Shown: in pieces, positions 21,362 to 33,477 of the stretch
Numbering within the stretch: the first letter of the stretch is position 1
How the letters are laid out: every line of letters starts with the position of its first letter
Assembly (NCBI GenBank): GCA_039602395.1
Contig: JBCNJP010000012.1
Coordinates: forward strand, 21,580,396-21,644,395
Length of the DNA stretch: 64,000 nt
DNA from: Deinandra increscens subsp. villosa
Lineage: Eukaryota > Streptophyta > Magnoliopsida > Asterales > Asteraceae
Reading direction: 5' to 3'
Notes under the pieces: model-generated
The model's database searches: none
Told to the model about the DNA's origin: nothing
What the model saw: only the letters and a program-made list of their open reading frames with translations
Made by a program: the position numbers and the translations under genes

Positions 21362-22789
21362 ACGAGTAAAAGACCCGCGCGTTGCCGCGGGTTGAAACTT
21401 TTTGTCAAGATGTGCATACATTTCATATAGTACAAAAGTAACCACAGTCATAGAGATTAGAGTTGTTTTTTACATACATCAAACCATAATGTACTAACTT
21501 TGTATTAAAAGTCTACAAAAGCTACAAACCTGATTATTTTAACACCATATATGTCATTTGCTTTATTTATGTCTATCTTGTAATACAACCCATTATTATT
21601 TCATTTATAAAGGTGTTATTATGCCTCCAAAATAATTTTTTATCAAATTAGCTGGAACCAAATTTTCCCAATTTGAGGTGTTTCTAACCTAATCGGTTCA
21701 AGCCTCTTCAAATCGGAAGATTCAATTACAACATATGAGTAAATTGTACATTTGTGTGTGATTCAACTGGTCTGAACTTGGAGAAGGCCTGGTCAACTGA
21801 TTGGACCCAAATTGGTTACGTGGGTCAGGTTTAGAACTGCTCTTATTTGCTTCTGAGTATGAGTTCTCCGTCAGTCCTTCTATCTCAGTTATAACGGTTC
21901 ACACTATCATAAATAAATAATATGAGATAAGGCTTACCATATCGATACGCTTCTTGTGGAGATCACTTGGTGGCTGCATATTAGAGTTGGTATTGCTATA
22001 TCGCTTTAAGTTCGAGGATGTATGCCATATGCTTTGCTCCATATTAAGCAACTTGGTCAGGGACTTAACACACATAAAACACAACCAACAATTCTTAAAC
22101 CTGTAATTACATAAGAAAAAAAGCCATAAGGTGACTAAAACACAAAAATGAGCCAACATCAAGTCATAAAATAACTTTCTTTCAGTGATAAAGGATAAAG
22201 GGCTCAGATAAGCACACTATCATATATCAAATAATAGAGGACATATATAGGACATGGCTGCAGTTACAAATTAATCCTCAAATATCATTTTATGTGTGCA
22301 AAATCATCATAGCCATCCGACCAAGTAGCATGTTCTGTTTGTCTCGGCTTTATAGTATTGGTTTTAGTTGATATATTTAGAAATCGGCATTAAATTGAAA
22401 TTAATTGTTGTGCATATGATATCAGAGGCCATGGAAATGTAGAAAGATAAAAATGAATGAAATTTTAAATGGGTATTGAGTTTTAAAAATTTGATTTGGA
22501 GGGGAAGAAACACTTACACGTATTTGGGCTTTTCAATCCTGTCATCATGTTTGCATATTAGCCCTGCGAAAGTTAGACAGCAGGTTAGTTTCTATATTTG
22601 GTTTAAATAGATGAAACTTACATTGGTGTCCATGAGTAGATAGAATGACTTCTAGTTGTCCTTTGGGTCCCATTAGCAAGCTTAGATGTGGCCGACCTTC
22701 ATACCCAACACATAAAAAAGCAAAATCATCATCGTAGGCATTCGTTAATTTTCGCCAACACACAAAAAAAAAAGCAAAATGATCATCGT

Positions 22790-23400
22790 AAGCACCGATT
22801 ATTTTTCGTTATGAAACATTAGGCTCAGATATATCATCATCATTGCCTTCCAAGCTCAACAGATTATCCAGTTCTGATTTAGCGAGCACAAAAGAAAGCA
22901 ATATCATCTTCATTTAGCGAACACATAAAAAAAGCAACATCATCGTAAGCATCAATTACTTTTCGTTTTGAAACATTTAGGCTCAGATATAGCATCATCA
23001 TTGCCTTCCAAGCTCAACAGATTATCCAGCTCTAATTTATCGGCTCACAAATCAGCCATTATTAAGAAAGGAAAGCAACACCGGCTCCGAAAAATTTCAT
23101 CATAGCCTCATAGGAACCATCAATAGCATTTTTACGTAGGCTCATAAAAGTCTTATCATAGCCTCATCAAAACTATCAAGAGCATTCGGAACAACCAACA
23201 AACCATCAGCCAGTTTTAAGCGACATCGGCTCAGAAAAGTTTCATCATAGCCTCGTAGGAAGCATCAATGGCATTCAGCATTAACCAACTTTGAACCAAC
23301 AAACCATCAGCCATTATTAAGAAAGGAAAGCAACATCGGCTCCGTAAAATTTCAACATAGCTTCATAGGAACCATCAATAGCATTTAGGAGTAACCAACC
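22790..23400. repeat. direct repeats in the Helitron-like interval
   Basis: A block with GGCTCAGATAT and CATCATCATTGCCTTCCAAG occurs near 22811 and 22978 (about 168 bp apart). A second block with CATAGGAACCATCAATAGCA occurs three times between 23080 and 23390 with drift. Origin unknown. A minus-strand open frame over 23317-23643 has no recognised domain. Confidence 0.65.
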
Positions 23401-24002
23401 TTGAACCAAATATATTTGTGTAAAATGAAGGGTCGGAAGGTATTCATCGTAGCCTAAAGATAACATAGTAACCATGAGCAGCCTTAAGTACCTAGATAAG
23501 TCTACCAGAAAATTCCAAACGAACACGTCGCAGCGCCAACGACGACCAAATAGGATCGTATAATCAGCATAGAGTGTGCTCCAATGTGAGTAAAAACGTG
23601 GCCAAGTAAGACTATCACAGCCAATTGCAACATTAAACATCAAACATCACCAACAGTGTGCATCAACATCAAACATGCTAGCACAAATCAAGAATCGATA
23701 GCCAAATAAAAGGTAACCTTCATAAAAGTAAATCAAAGTTCAGATCCAAATCAGTACTTCATAAACAAAAACCAATATGAGATTCAGATATACCCACATT
23801 AAAACAGTGCCATCACAACGAAAACCCAAGAAACTTTCAGATCTGAAAAAAATACATAAAGCAAACCCCAAAAAGATCAAACAGAATGGAACCAAAACTT
23901 CGTACCTTCACCAGAGAATCAACATCGTAGTTTCAGGTTCACCAGAGGTTGTTCAGAACCCAAAAGAGAGCCAAATCGACAGACGTTGATGTATACGTCG
24001 TT

Positions 24003-24186
24003 GCCTCAACGTGAACAGTCAACGGAGCATCGAAGATAACGTCAGAGACCATCGGCAAAAACTTCGCCGCTTCAACATTATCGGATCTACAAATGCCTCA
24101 ACGTGAACAGTCAACGGAGCATCGACGATAACGTCAGAGACCATCGGCAAAAACTTCGCCGCTTCAACATTACCGGATCTACAAAA
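24003..24186. repeat. 92-bp tandem duplication
   Basis: GCCTCAACGTGAACAGTC starts at 24003 and again at 24095. The two 92-bp units differ at only a few bases. Confidence 0.85.
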
Positions 24187-25186
24187 GTAAAACGGCGATA
24201 CAACAGTGGAAACCTAGCCGACAGAAAGCTCAGCCCCGCCACCCCTCTCAACCATACGACCACAACGAAGCACAACATCGTGCAAGGGTAACTCAACGGA
24301 AACGGAGCAACGGCTTCGTCGCTTCGACGTTACCGGAGCATCAACGTGTCACCGGAAATCGGAGCAACAAACGGAGAAACGACATCGTCGTCTGTGCGGT
24401 GCGATTTCACCGTTACCAGTCGAATTCCTGGCCGGCTCACCGGAATCGGAGCAACAGATGGAGAAACGACAACGTCGTGCGATGATGAAATCGAAGATGA
24501 GGTTGAGAAGAAGACGGTAGAGCGGCGTTCTTGACAGAGAGAGAGGAAAACCCTAGATTAAGAGGGAAAGAGTAGCGATGATCTGTCCCCCACCGCCCTA
24601 AGCAACAAATACAAAAAAAAACACGTGTGGGGAATAGTGGCTCTTGTGAGGCTGACACGTTAAGAGAATTGATATATAAGGAAATTCTTTTGGTCACTCT
24701 TTCAAACATGAGATTTGTTTCAATTTGAAGCAAGTTTTTTTTAATTAAACATCACAAAAGTACATGATTTTTTTTATCACTTATCATGTTCAAATTTTTA
24801 GATACAACAAAATGTCGCTTATGAGTATGTTAGTGTGTGTTTTGGTAAATATTAGTGTGCTTTTTTTTGGAATTAGTTATTCAATTATTTAATTTTAATG
24901 AAATGTATAAATATGTCAAAAAATGAGGAAATATGTATTATTTTTTAGCTTGAAAAAATATGTGATTAATGATATTAAAATGTAAAATATGTAAATGCAA
25001 ATATGGCTAAAATAGTCATAGAATGTGTTATTTTTAATGAATTGGATAACTATGTAATATATATGTTTTAAAAAGGAGAAATATGTAATTGACTTTTTTA
25101 AGTTCGAAAAATATGTGATTAAAAGGTTTAAGAAAGGAAAATACTTAAATTACTCATAATTTGAAAAACCTAAAAAAACCAAACCA

Positions 25187-25256
25187 ATGCAAGAATCAAA
25201 CCTGCGAACTTCTCCTTATTGACGCGTCCTTCTTACCAACTAAGCTAACGCACAAC
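25187..25256 (-). repeat. tRNA-like SINE head
   Basis: The minus strand has an A-box TTAGCTTAGTTGGTAAGAAG and a B-box-like GCAGGTTTGATTCTTG about 30 nt further. The fit is to a tRNA-derived SINE rather than a working tRNA gene, since the acceptor arms do not pair. Confidence 0.45.
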
Positions 25257-25299
25257 CTTGATATTATTTATCTAAATATTTATTAATAAAGATAGAAAA

Positions 25300-25336
<37 letters not shown>

Positions 25337-25744
25337 CATGTTTTTTAAAATTTCGAGTTCTAGGCAATCGTCTTTCCTGCCTACACCCCGGGCCGCCCCT
25401 GATGTTGATAATAAAAGTAACAAATATTAATACACAGATAGTTCAGTGATAGTATTAAAAATGTATAATGTGTTAGTGATAGTGATACAATTTATAGTAA
25501 TGGCTTAATCAATATCATTTTATATTAGTTTTTAAGAGTTGAAGGGCTGAAGGGGTAAAACTATTTCTTATAAGTTTGACCAGTTTAATTATTTTTAGAT
25601 AGAAAAATAACTGATAAATAGAAATATATTATATAATAAATAAAAATCTTCAATGTCACGTGTCATCTTCATATTTACTCTCACCAAAATTTTTTGGTCT
25701 CCCTCTAATATTAAAAAACAAACCCTCGCTCCTATTAAATAATA

Positions 25745-25870
25745 ATGATTCATTTTTTTTAATGACAAATTTGGAATCCTTGAGTACAAGACTCGCCCTA
25801 GGAAGGAAACTCATCTGAGAAAACCCCCTGGCCCTGAAATAATCTACTATATGCACAGCCATTTCCTCAA
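25745..25870 (-). mobile_element. SINE 3' fragment
   Basis: Minus strand: CAGGGGGTTTTCTCAGATGAG ... TCCAAATTTGTCATTAAAAAAAA. It shares the GGTTTTCTCA and TTTCCT blocks and the ATTAAAAAAA tail with the copies at 18340 and 34535. Confidence 0.45.
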
Positions 25871-28133
25871 AAAGAAAAAAATACATCTCTCTTCTGTTGA
25901 ATATATATCAACTTTATCTTCTATTAAATACTACTGATTTTAAATAATTTAATTATATAATTAAATTTTAGAAATATAAATATTCTTATTCTAACATTTT
26001 TCTCAAAACTTAATAAACTGTAATAAAATTTTAGTTATATCTTATCTTAAGATACAATGTTCTAATTTTTAAATCTTAAATATTTCTTATTTATAAGATA
26101 TAGAATATTCATTATGTCTTATTTCACGGGTTTATATTTAAAAAGTTACATTATATTAGTATTACTTATACGTCTACGTTTAAACTTATGGTTAAAAAAA
26201 TATAATAATAATTATATACTAAATTATTAATTATATCATTTTTAAGACATCTCGTGTTGGTATAACTAGTCTAATTATATAAACAATCAATTTTATATTT
26301 AACTAAAATGTAACACCCCGAGTATGGTTTTAGTGGAAATAAAATATAATTGTAATTATATTTTCCTCAAAACGATTAATTATGGGAGAATAGTATCTAA
26401 ATAAATACTATATCTAAATTTTAGCGTATAAAGATTGTAGAAGTTTTGTGAGCTTACGAGACTCAATAAGTTAGAGGACTAAAAATGTCCTAATTTGAAA
26501 GCTTATAAGGTTGGATTTAACATACAATAAATGATAAAATGGGAGGACTAATCTTGCCAAGCTTTCAATTGATAAAAGGAAAAAAAAGAGAAAAAAAAGG
26601 AAGAGGGAGGAAACGACGAGCAGAGAGGGGGCGACCCTATCCCTCGTTTGCGATCAGGTGGAGTCACGAAGGGGGTTGAAATCGAACCCAAGGGTTTCGA
26701 TTTCAAGGTTGTGGTTGCTGGAGACAAGCATCTACACACGATTTCTACGGTTTATGGTAAGTCTCCATCCTCCTGTGATGTATAAATTCGCAAATTTGAG
26801 GCTGGAATTTGGGGCCATACGAACGTACTTGCAATTGGAGTTCTAGAACTCGATTTTAGGGTTAAAAATCCCTAATATGTTGTGTGACTTTGATTGAATA
26901 CTAATTGATGTTAAATGATGACTTGCATGTTAAGAGAATGGTTAGGGTTCATGTGATTCATGGCCTAAACTTATGATGTTGGTTGAATCTGAGTTAAATT
27001 ATCTGTAAACTTTGTGGTGTTAGAATGTGAATCTATAAACATGCTATGGACTAGCACTATTTCCAAATTGTTGTTTGCTTGTGAATAACGTGGGTTCAAA
27101 GGTTAATTGGGACTTAGAATGTAGAGAATGATGAAATTAGATAAATTTCATCTATCTAATGAGTGTGATATTCTAGTGGCTAATGTATAACATGTTTTTC
27201 ACGCGTTAGCTTGGTTATGAATTCAATGGATGCTAGTTATAAAACTAGAGTTATATGTGAGGATGTTGATGATGAAACTTGTTTAATTTCATTCTTTTGT
27301 TATGAATGAAATAAGTGGAGTGTAATAGATAATTTAATCTTACGTGGTTAGTAATGACGAGACATTATTTCCAAAAGTGGATTATGTTGTTGGTATTGAA
27401 CATGTATCTAGTTAGGCTTTAAGTCACTAGATTATCATGTAGATTGGATTATGTGGTTTATTAATACTTGGTATTTTATAACCTTGTATACATAAGATTA
27501 AAAGTAAAAGTGATAAAAGTGGAGTTAATGTCATGTACGTGACTTTTAGAAGTTGATAAATTGATACGGTTGCGTGATAAATTATCTGTTTAAAATACAT
27601 GTATGCTTACTGACGAAGGATCATGGTTGACGAAAACTTTGATCTTAAAAGGTTGGATAAACAATGATCCTGAATTATGTGCGTTGGAAGTTTTATGCTA
27701 ACTTTTAGATGTACAAGTTGAATTTAGGTAAAGCAAGGTTTGTGGAGGTGCAGGTTAGCACTATGTTGAGTATTTAACTTGCATGACAATTGAACGAAGG
27801 GCTGGCTCACGGAGTCAAAGGTGGAGGTTCTAAGTCTAGGCCATAAGATCACATGTGGCAAAGGTGAGTAACCCAACTTGTATTTTAAAGTATGTCGTAA
27901 GGTCAGGTTTATCCTGACTCAAGTATAGTTCTTATTTTCATGATTTAAGTTAATGAAATATAAATAGTTGAATTGAAATATCATTGAAAACTGTAATGAT
28001 CAAAGATGAAAAAGTGATGAGATAAAAACTGAAAATGTCGGGGATGATGTATGGTTATGTCCATAAGCTGACTAAAGGGGGAAAGGGACTCTTAGGAGCT
28101 AAAAGACTTACCATGAAATAGTGGTATTGTTTG

Positions 28134-28437
28134 TGATGGCGGAACCCATTTACTTGGGATTATATTTTAATTAGTTCGATTTTATTTTAGTTTTATATTT
28201 AGTTATTTTTAAATTTTAAATAAGTTAGAGATTGGGTTTGAATTAGAGATTAATTTAGTTTTCAAGTTTCATCCCTATCTTGTAGATAGGAGCATTATTT
28301 AAGGATCCTATTACTTTAAGGTTCTTCAGATTTTAGTTTTGAGTTTTGAATAAAATTGAAGAAGAATTCTTCGTGTTCTTTGTTTCTCTGCTTGAAGAAA
28401 CTCGGTATTCGATTGTTTGCGGTGTGAAACTGCATCA
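28134..28437 (+). repeat. 5' LTR of the short LTR element
   Basis: Starts TGATGGCGGAACCC and ends AAACTGCATCA. It is followed by GT and the primer site. Confidence 0.93.
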
Positions 28438-28466
28438 GTTGGCATCAGAGCTCAGTAGACGATTCA

Positions 28467-29031
28467 ATGGCAAAACCGGAGCCGGATTCTATTTGTTTTC
28501 CCCGTAGATCCGTCGACCGAGGCAATGAGGACCACTTACGGGATCCCCGGGACATAGCGGAAATCAAGAGGCTGCGACAACGAGTCCGGGACTTGGAGTT
28601 ACGGCAGGAGGAACGCTATGAGGCAACAAAACCTGATTCGACCATCTGGGATGACGAAGAAGGTTTGGAGGAAACCGAATCAGGATTCATCGTCTGGGAC
28701 GATGAGAATGAGGAGGAGACTCCGATCTATCAAGAACCTCATTACGATGAAGACGAAATTATACCAGACGCGGAAGAATGCTTGTCAATCAAAAAAATTT
28801 CTTGGTTGGATTACTACTCAAGAAGAAGCATTGATGGAAAAGGAGGAACAAGAAAAAGATACAGACGATGTCGATCGTATAGCTAGACTTGCGGTGCAAG
28901 AGACGGTTTCTTCCGATCAACAAGGTTTGTTTAAGGTTGTAGAATATTTGTCTCAACTTTTAGAAGTCATGTCGAAAATAAACTTGGATGGAAGGGACGA
29001 TCTGGTAAAAAAAAGATTGCATGTCATTTAG
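28467..29031 (+). pseudogene. gag-like N-terminus, frameshifted
   Basis: ATG at 28467 is 16 bases after the primer site. The product starts MAKPEPDSICFPRRSVDRGN and has a charged helical part, EIKRLRQRVRDLELRQEERY, resembling N-termini of plant gypsy gag proteins, then an acidic stretch with IWDDE and VWDDE repeats. Near 28790 the frame shifts; the other frame continues with EKEEQEKDTDDVDRIARLAV and VEYLSQLLEVMSKINLDGRD to 29031. There is no capsid or zinc domain, so function is likely lost. Confidence 0.6.
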
Positions 29032-29792
29032 TGAATTTTGCATGGAGTATGAATTAAATTGGGGTGCAAGAAATGAACACAATCTGTTCGAATTGTGTGA
29101 GATCTTCACAAAATTTGGGACACCATGTGTTGTTGATATAACCAAAATTCAGAATTTGAATTCAAACTTTAAAGCTTTAGGATACAATTTTAATTCAAGT
29201 GGAACTCAATACGGTAAATTATGTTCATCATGGCGAGGGTGGCACATCTTATGGATCGGGAGTAGCTTGCAAATTTTGAATTCTCAACAAATTTGGAGTT
29301 TTCAAATTTTAAAGGTGGCTCATGTTTATCAAGTGGGTTTACGAAATTTGGGAATTTTAGGTTCTCAAAGTTGGAGTTTATATGGGCTATTCATGGCATA
29401 TATATATTATTTAATTAAGGTGCATCCGATACGCATTGACGGGAAGATCAAATTACAATTCGGACTTGTTATATTTTTGTGTGTGGATCAAGTTATTCAA
29501 GGAAAGGGTGCTTTTGCTAGCGGTGGGGTCCGTTCTAAAATTAGAGTTGAGCTCTTCGATATTTTCAAGACTCGAGGTCGAGTCTTTTTCAAAGAGGGGG
29601 AGAAGGAAAAGGATGCGGAGGGACCCGCAAACCCAATAGACTGGGGACCCGCTCGTTATGTGAAGCCGACCAGGACAACTCATGAGGCTAACCGCCAATT
29701 GAACAAGAGACACATGGTGGTTCCGTTTGATCCCGGTGGGTTTGAGGCAAGAGGCAAAACTCGAAGACGAGTTTTTTTTAAGAGAGGGAGTA
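29032..29792 (+). other. 3' internal remnant of the short LTR element
   Basis: An open frame covers most of this part (29021-29833). Its beginning shows no recognisable domain, while its end (KTRGRVFFKEGEKEKD, then FEARGKTRRRVFFKRGS) resembles the charged C-termini of plant gypsy polyproteins. The duplicated RVFFK segment, 29578 and 29770, suggests an internal repeat next to the purine tract. Confidence 0.4.
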
Positions 29793-30096
29793 TGATGGCG
29801 GAACCCATTTACTTGGGATTATATTTTAATTAGTTCGATTTTATTTTAGTTTTATATTTAGTTATTTTTAAATTTTAAATAAGTTAGAGATTGAGTTTGA
29901 ATTAGAGATTAATTTAGTTTTCAAGTTTCATCCCTATCTTGTAGATAGGAGCATTATTTAAGGATCCTATTACTTTAAGGTTCTTCAGATTTTAGTTTTG
30001 AGTTTTGAATAAAATTGAAGAAGAATTCTTCGTGTTCTTTGTTTCTCTGCTTGAAGAAACTCGGTATTCGATTGTTTGCGGTGTGAAACTGCATCA
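29793..30096 (+). repeat. 3' LTR of the short LTR element
   Basis: Same sequence as 28134-28437 except for one G/A difference; followed by GTTTG. Confidence 0.93.
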
Positions 30097-30605
30097 GTTT
30101 GGGTAAGTTGGTGATATGTGGGTTGATACATATGGTTTGGTTCGCTGGTAATAGATATTATAAATTACTAAACCGAGTTAATAAAGTTGTAAAGCAAGAT
30201 CAGACAATGTTATTCTAAAGGTGGTGATATGGGTGAAACATGCTTACCTTGTTTATAATAATTACAAGATTAAGTAGTCATGTATGTCGGTGTGTGTAGA
30301 TGGTAGCTATGAGTTACCAGCGTCTAAACACATTGTATTAGTTCTTAGTAAGAAAACGAGTTGGGTGAGCCGTCTGGCATGGTAGCATACGCACGGGGGT
30401 GTGTAGGCTACCAATGATGAACATAGATCGGTTGTATCTTGTGGTATTTTGTTGTGATGTTGAGCAGGACCTGGAAATCATTCCTTACCTTTCTACTAAG
30501 TGGTATGTGACTTGGAGGAGGTAATATGAGGTATTTCGATGCCTTATTGCTTCTATTTCTAGTTGTTGATATTATCCTAAACATGTGACTCAAGTAAGTT
30601 GGTAG

Positions 30606-31655
30606 TACTTGAGAAGTGCGGGATGTTTATGAGTTATACTTTTGATAAATGTATAACTAATGGAATATTGTGTGGTGTGTTTCTTGTAGCTTCAACAGGA
30701 TTTCAAGTAGCTGTACATAGTAGACCGGTGGTAATCCTTAATGGGTCAACCATATTTGGATATGCTAATTGTTATACACGATGATGTTGTTGTTGGTATT
30801 GAACATGTGGATCAAATACCATATGAGTGGTGTCAAGCCACTACGGGTATCTAGGGGTGTGCACGGTTCGGTTCGGTTCGGTTTTTGGCTCCAACCGAAA
30901 CCGAAACCGAATTTTTCGGTTCCTAAAAATAAAAACCGATCGGTTTCGGTTTTTTTCGGTTTCGGTTTTTCGGTTTTAACCAACGGTTCGGTTCGGTTTC
31001 GGTTTTAAAAACCGAAAATCCAAGTAAACAAAACAAAAAAAATCAAAATTTTAAACTTCTACTTCTAACTTATCTATAAGAGACTAGTTTGGCAAGTTTA
31101 TAAGTCTAAACTCATCATTATTTAATTTAATACTTGAGAAGTGCGGGATGTTTATGAGTTATACTTTTGATAAATGTATAACTAATGGAATATTGTGTGG
31201 TGTGTTTCTTGTAGCTTCAACAGGATTTCAAGTAGCTGTACATAGTAGACCGGTGGTAATCCTTAATGGGTCAACCATATTTGGATATGCTAATTGTTAT
31301 ACACGATGATGTTGTTGTTAGTATTGAACATGTGGATCAAATACCATATGAGTGGTGTCAAGCCACTACGGGTATCTAGGGGTGTGCACGGTTCGGTTCG
31401 GTTCGGTTTTTGGCTCCAACCGAAACCGAAACCGAATTTTTCGGTTCCTAAAAATAAAAACCGATCGGTTTCGGTTTTTTTCGGTTTCGGTTTTTCGGTT
31501 TTAACCAACGGTTCGGTTCGGTTTCGGTTTTAAAAACCGAAAATCCAAGTAAACAAAACAAAAAAAATCAAAATTTTAAACTTCTACTTCTAACTTATCT
31601 ATAAGAGACTAGTTTGGCAAGTTTATAAGTCTAAACTCATCATTATTTAATTTAA
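30606..31655. repeat. 525-bp tandem duplication
   Basis: 30606-31130 and 31131-31655 are identical except for one base seen (TTGGTATTG / TTAGTATTG). Each unit contains 246 bp of host repeat plus the left target site and left end of the hAT-like element, so one insertion now has two left ends. Confidence 0.92.
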
Positions 31656-32797
31656 CAAGGAACGAGGACATGAACCTTCATTTTATAGGAAGAGAACTCA
31701 AGTTCTTTTTGTTATGGAATCAATGTGGGATGTAAAGCCTTTCTTTTATAAGGCAAGAACTTATGTTCTTTTCCTCAAAGAAACAATGTGGGAAATAATA
31801 TGGTCTCATTTTTCCTTCATGTTAGTCAACACATAATGCCAGCCAAATTTTAATCACTTCATAAAGGATTCAAAATGATGTTTCCTTCGATGGATAAGTT
31901 GAACACAAATCATCTTTCATTTATTTCACATACACATAAGTGTTATCATGGAAGTACTAATGTAATATTATGAACATGGGTTGGGCGTGTGAGTTTACAT
32001 TGCATCACTTAATCTTATAAAACCTCATTAGTAATATTACAGAACCTCATTAGTTATATTTTAACAAAATGGATTTTATCACTCGGTCATAGTCACTTGC
32101 AAGTGTATTATTGCAATTGTAGGTGTTTAAGAAATTAATTAACATTGCTGTTGGTGTTGAAATGAATTAACATTATTTTGTCTTAAGTAATTCCTCACTC
32201 GAAGCCCAGATAAATATGGATAGAATCATATCAAGCTGTTAGCCCACGTTCAGATCCATACACTACAAACCGATATGAGTTACATTCGTTTCCCAACTTC
32301 ATGGGCATATTCGGGTTTTTTCTGGATGTCTTCTTTACTTTATACAGAAGGAGGAGCTTCAAATTATGTCTGAGAATCTATGTGGGATAGGAAGAAACTC
32401 AATGGAAATGGAGTTTTGAAAGAAGCAAAGGAAGGCAAGTTGGTCCATTAAAAAATAAAATTACCATAAGAGAGGGTCGAACACAGGACCTCTTGTCCTA
32501 GGAAAGGAAAGGAACCAACTATGCTAAGGAGGTTTTGATTTCAGTTCCAGTTATATATTTATTATCATAGTTATGCACACCACTATATTAAAATATTATA
32601 TATTATATATAAATTCGGTTCGGTTCGGTTTTTTCGGTTTTTTGAAAAACATACAACCGAAACCGAACCATGAATTTCGGTTTCGGTTTTTTTCGGTTCG
32701 GTTTTTTCGGGTTTTTATTCGGTTCGGTTTTTTTCGGTTCGGTTTTTTCGGTTTTCTCGGTTTCGGTTCGGTTTTTTCGGTTTTTTGCTCACCCCTA
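31377..32797. mobile_element. hAT-like element built on TTCGGT repeats
   Basis: Ends are TAGGGGTGTGCACGG and TTGCTCACCCCTA, inverted over about 10 bp, with an 8-bp target duplication CGGGTATC (31369-31376, 32798-32805). Both ends carry (TTCGGT)n and its inverse ACCGAA, which can fold back. The interior (31560-32580) is non-coding and includes a tRNA-like head. TAGGGGTG ends plus 8-bp duplications fit hAT MITEs. Confidence 0.75.
32467..32535 (-). repeat. tRNA-like SINE head
   Basis: Minus strand: CCTTAGCATAGTTGG (A-box) and CTGTGTTCGACCCTC (B-box) with about 30 nt between. Lies inside the hAT-like element. Confidence 0.5.
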
Positions 32798-33477
32798 CGG
32801 GTATCTGTTCATTCTCGTGTGTTAAATCGAACAAGCACACTGAATGATGACATGGGTGGAAGCATATTCTAGTCATGTTCAGTAAGATAAATATATGTGC
32901 TGATTGGATAATTTAAATGTTGGGTTCTCACTTAGCTTGACTAACTTATTTGGTGTGAACCATGTAGGTGGTGATTGGCATGATAAGGACGTGCAGGGGC
33001 TAAGCCTTATAAGAGTTGGTGGGGATTGAACTGAGTGAATGAATGGAAGATGTACAACCTAAAGATAGGTGGGTCAAGGCTCGTGGAATCAAGTCTTGGG
33101 AACGGGTCAACAAGGTGGAGTACAGGGTCTCACATTGACCATGTAGTTTTCTCAATGGGTTCTGTTAACCCGTATGTCATGTTTTTGGAGTTAAACTCCA
33201 TCTATATCTTAGGTGTTTGAAATTGTAGTCACATGGTTAGTTTCGACCATGTGTGTTTGAAATTGAGTAATGTTGATAAAACAGGTTGACCTTCGTAAGG
33301 ATACTCGAACTTACGAATGGGTCATGCCGAAATTTTAATTGAAAGTTGTCAATTAAAGTATTTTATATCAATGGAGTTTATAAGTATGTTTCAAGTTAAA
33401 ACCTTGCTGGAAAAAAAAAATGGGCCTAGCTTCCGTAAAAGTCGTAATAATCTGAATTATGGGTAACAGGCGTTACA

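Larger units (their letters stand above)
21362..24690 (-). mobile_element. possible Helitron with gene-like 5' sequence
   Basis: On the minus strand, the left border has a GC-rich hairpin (21373-21392, ACCCGCG/CGCGGGT) followed by TCTTTTACTCGT, very like Helitron 3' ends that finish in CTAG/CTRR. To the right, minus-strand sequence near 24560-24100 looks like the start of a plant gene (AGGGTTTTCC, CTCTCTCTC, then Ser/Arg-coding repeats), as often captured by Helitrons. The right limit, near 24690, is a guess. No Rep/helicase is present. Confidence 0.4.
24691..26308. other. AT-rich intergenic sequence
   Basis: Contains AT-rich runs, an (AT)n tract at 25301-25335, a tRNA-like SINE head and a SINE 3' end (annotated separately). 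No coding sequence is supported. Confidence 0.6.
28134..30096 (+). mobile_element. short non-autonomous LTR retrotransposon, very young
   Basis: A 1963-bp element with 304-bp LTRs (28134-28437, 29793-30096) that differ at one visible base, and a perfect target duplication GTTTG (28129-28133, 30097-30101). The primer site is TGGCATCAGAGC (28440-28451), a variant of the Met site; the purine tract is AAGAGAGGGAGTA before the 3' LTR. The interior has a gag-like start and a 3' remnant but no enzymes. It is inserted in solo LTR A. Confidence 0.93.
26309..33477 (+). repeat. large solo-LTR-like repeat A, interrupted
   Basis: Begins TGTAACACCCCGAG and ends GGGTAACAGGCGTTACA, with imperfect 5-bp flanks TAAAA and TAAAT. 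After removing the nested short LTR element, the tandem duplication and the hAT-like element, about 3.2 kb remains. That is close to repeat B (39472-45893), which has matching ends in the opposite orientation. Such long LTRs with TGTRACACCC ends are typical of plant chromoviruses. No internal domain is present. A gene-like stretch with coding-looking bias at 26600-26760 belongs to the LTR. Confidence 0.55.

Noticed and set aside
23317..23643. 108-codon minus-strand frame
   Set aside because: Falls in local direct repeats and has no recognisable domain.
25187..25256. tRNA gene
   Set aside because: A and B boxes are present but acceptor and T arms do not pair; fits a SINE head.
29021..29833. 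270-codon open frame in the short LTR element
   Set aside because: Runs into the 3' LTR and has no domain apart from a charged tail; kept only as a remnant note.
30765..31533. Frames rich in FGF/KPKP repeats
   Set aside because: Translations of (TTCGGT)n in the hAT-like element.
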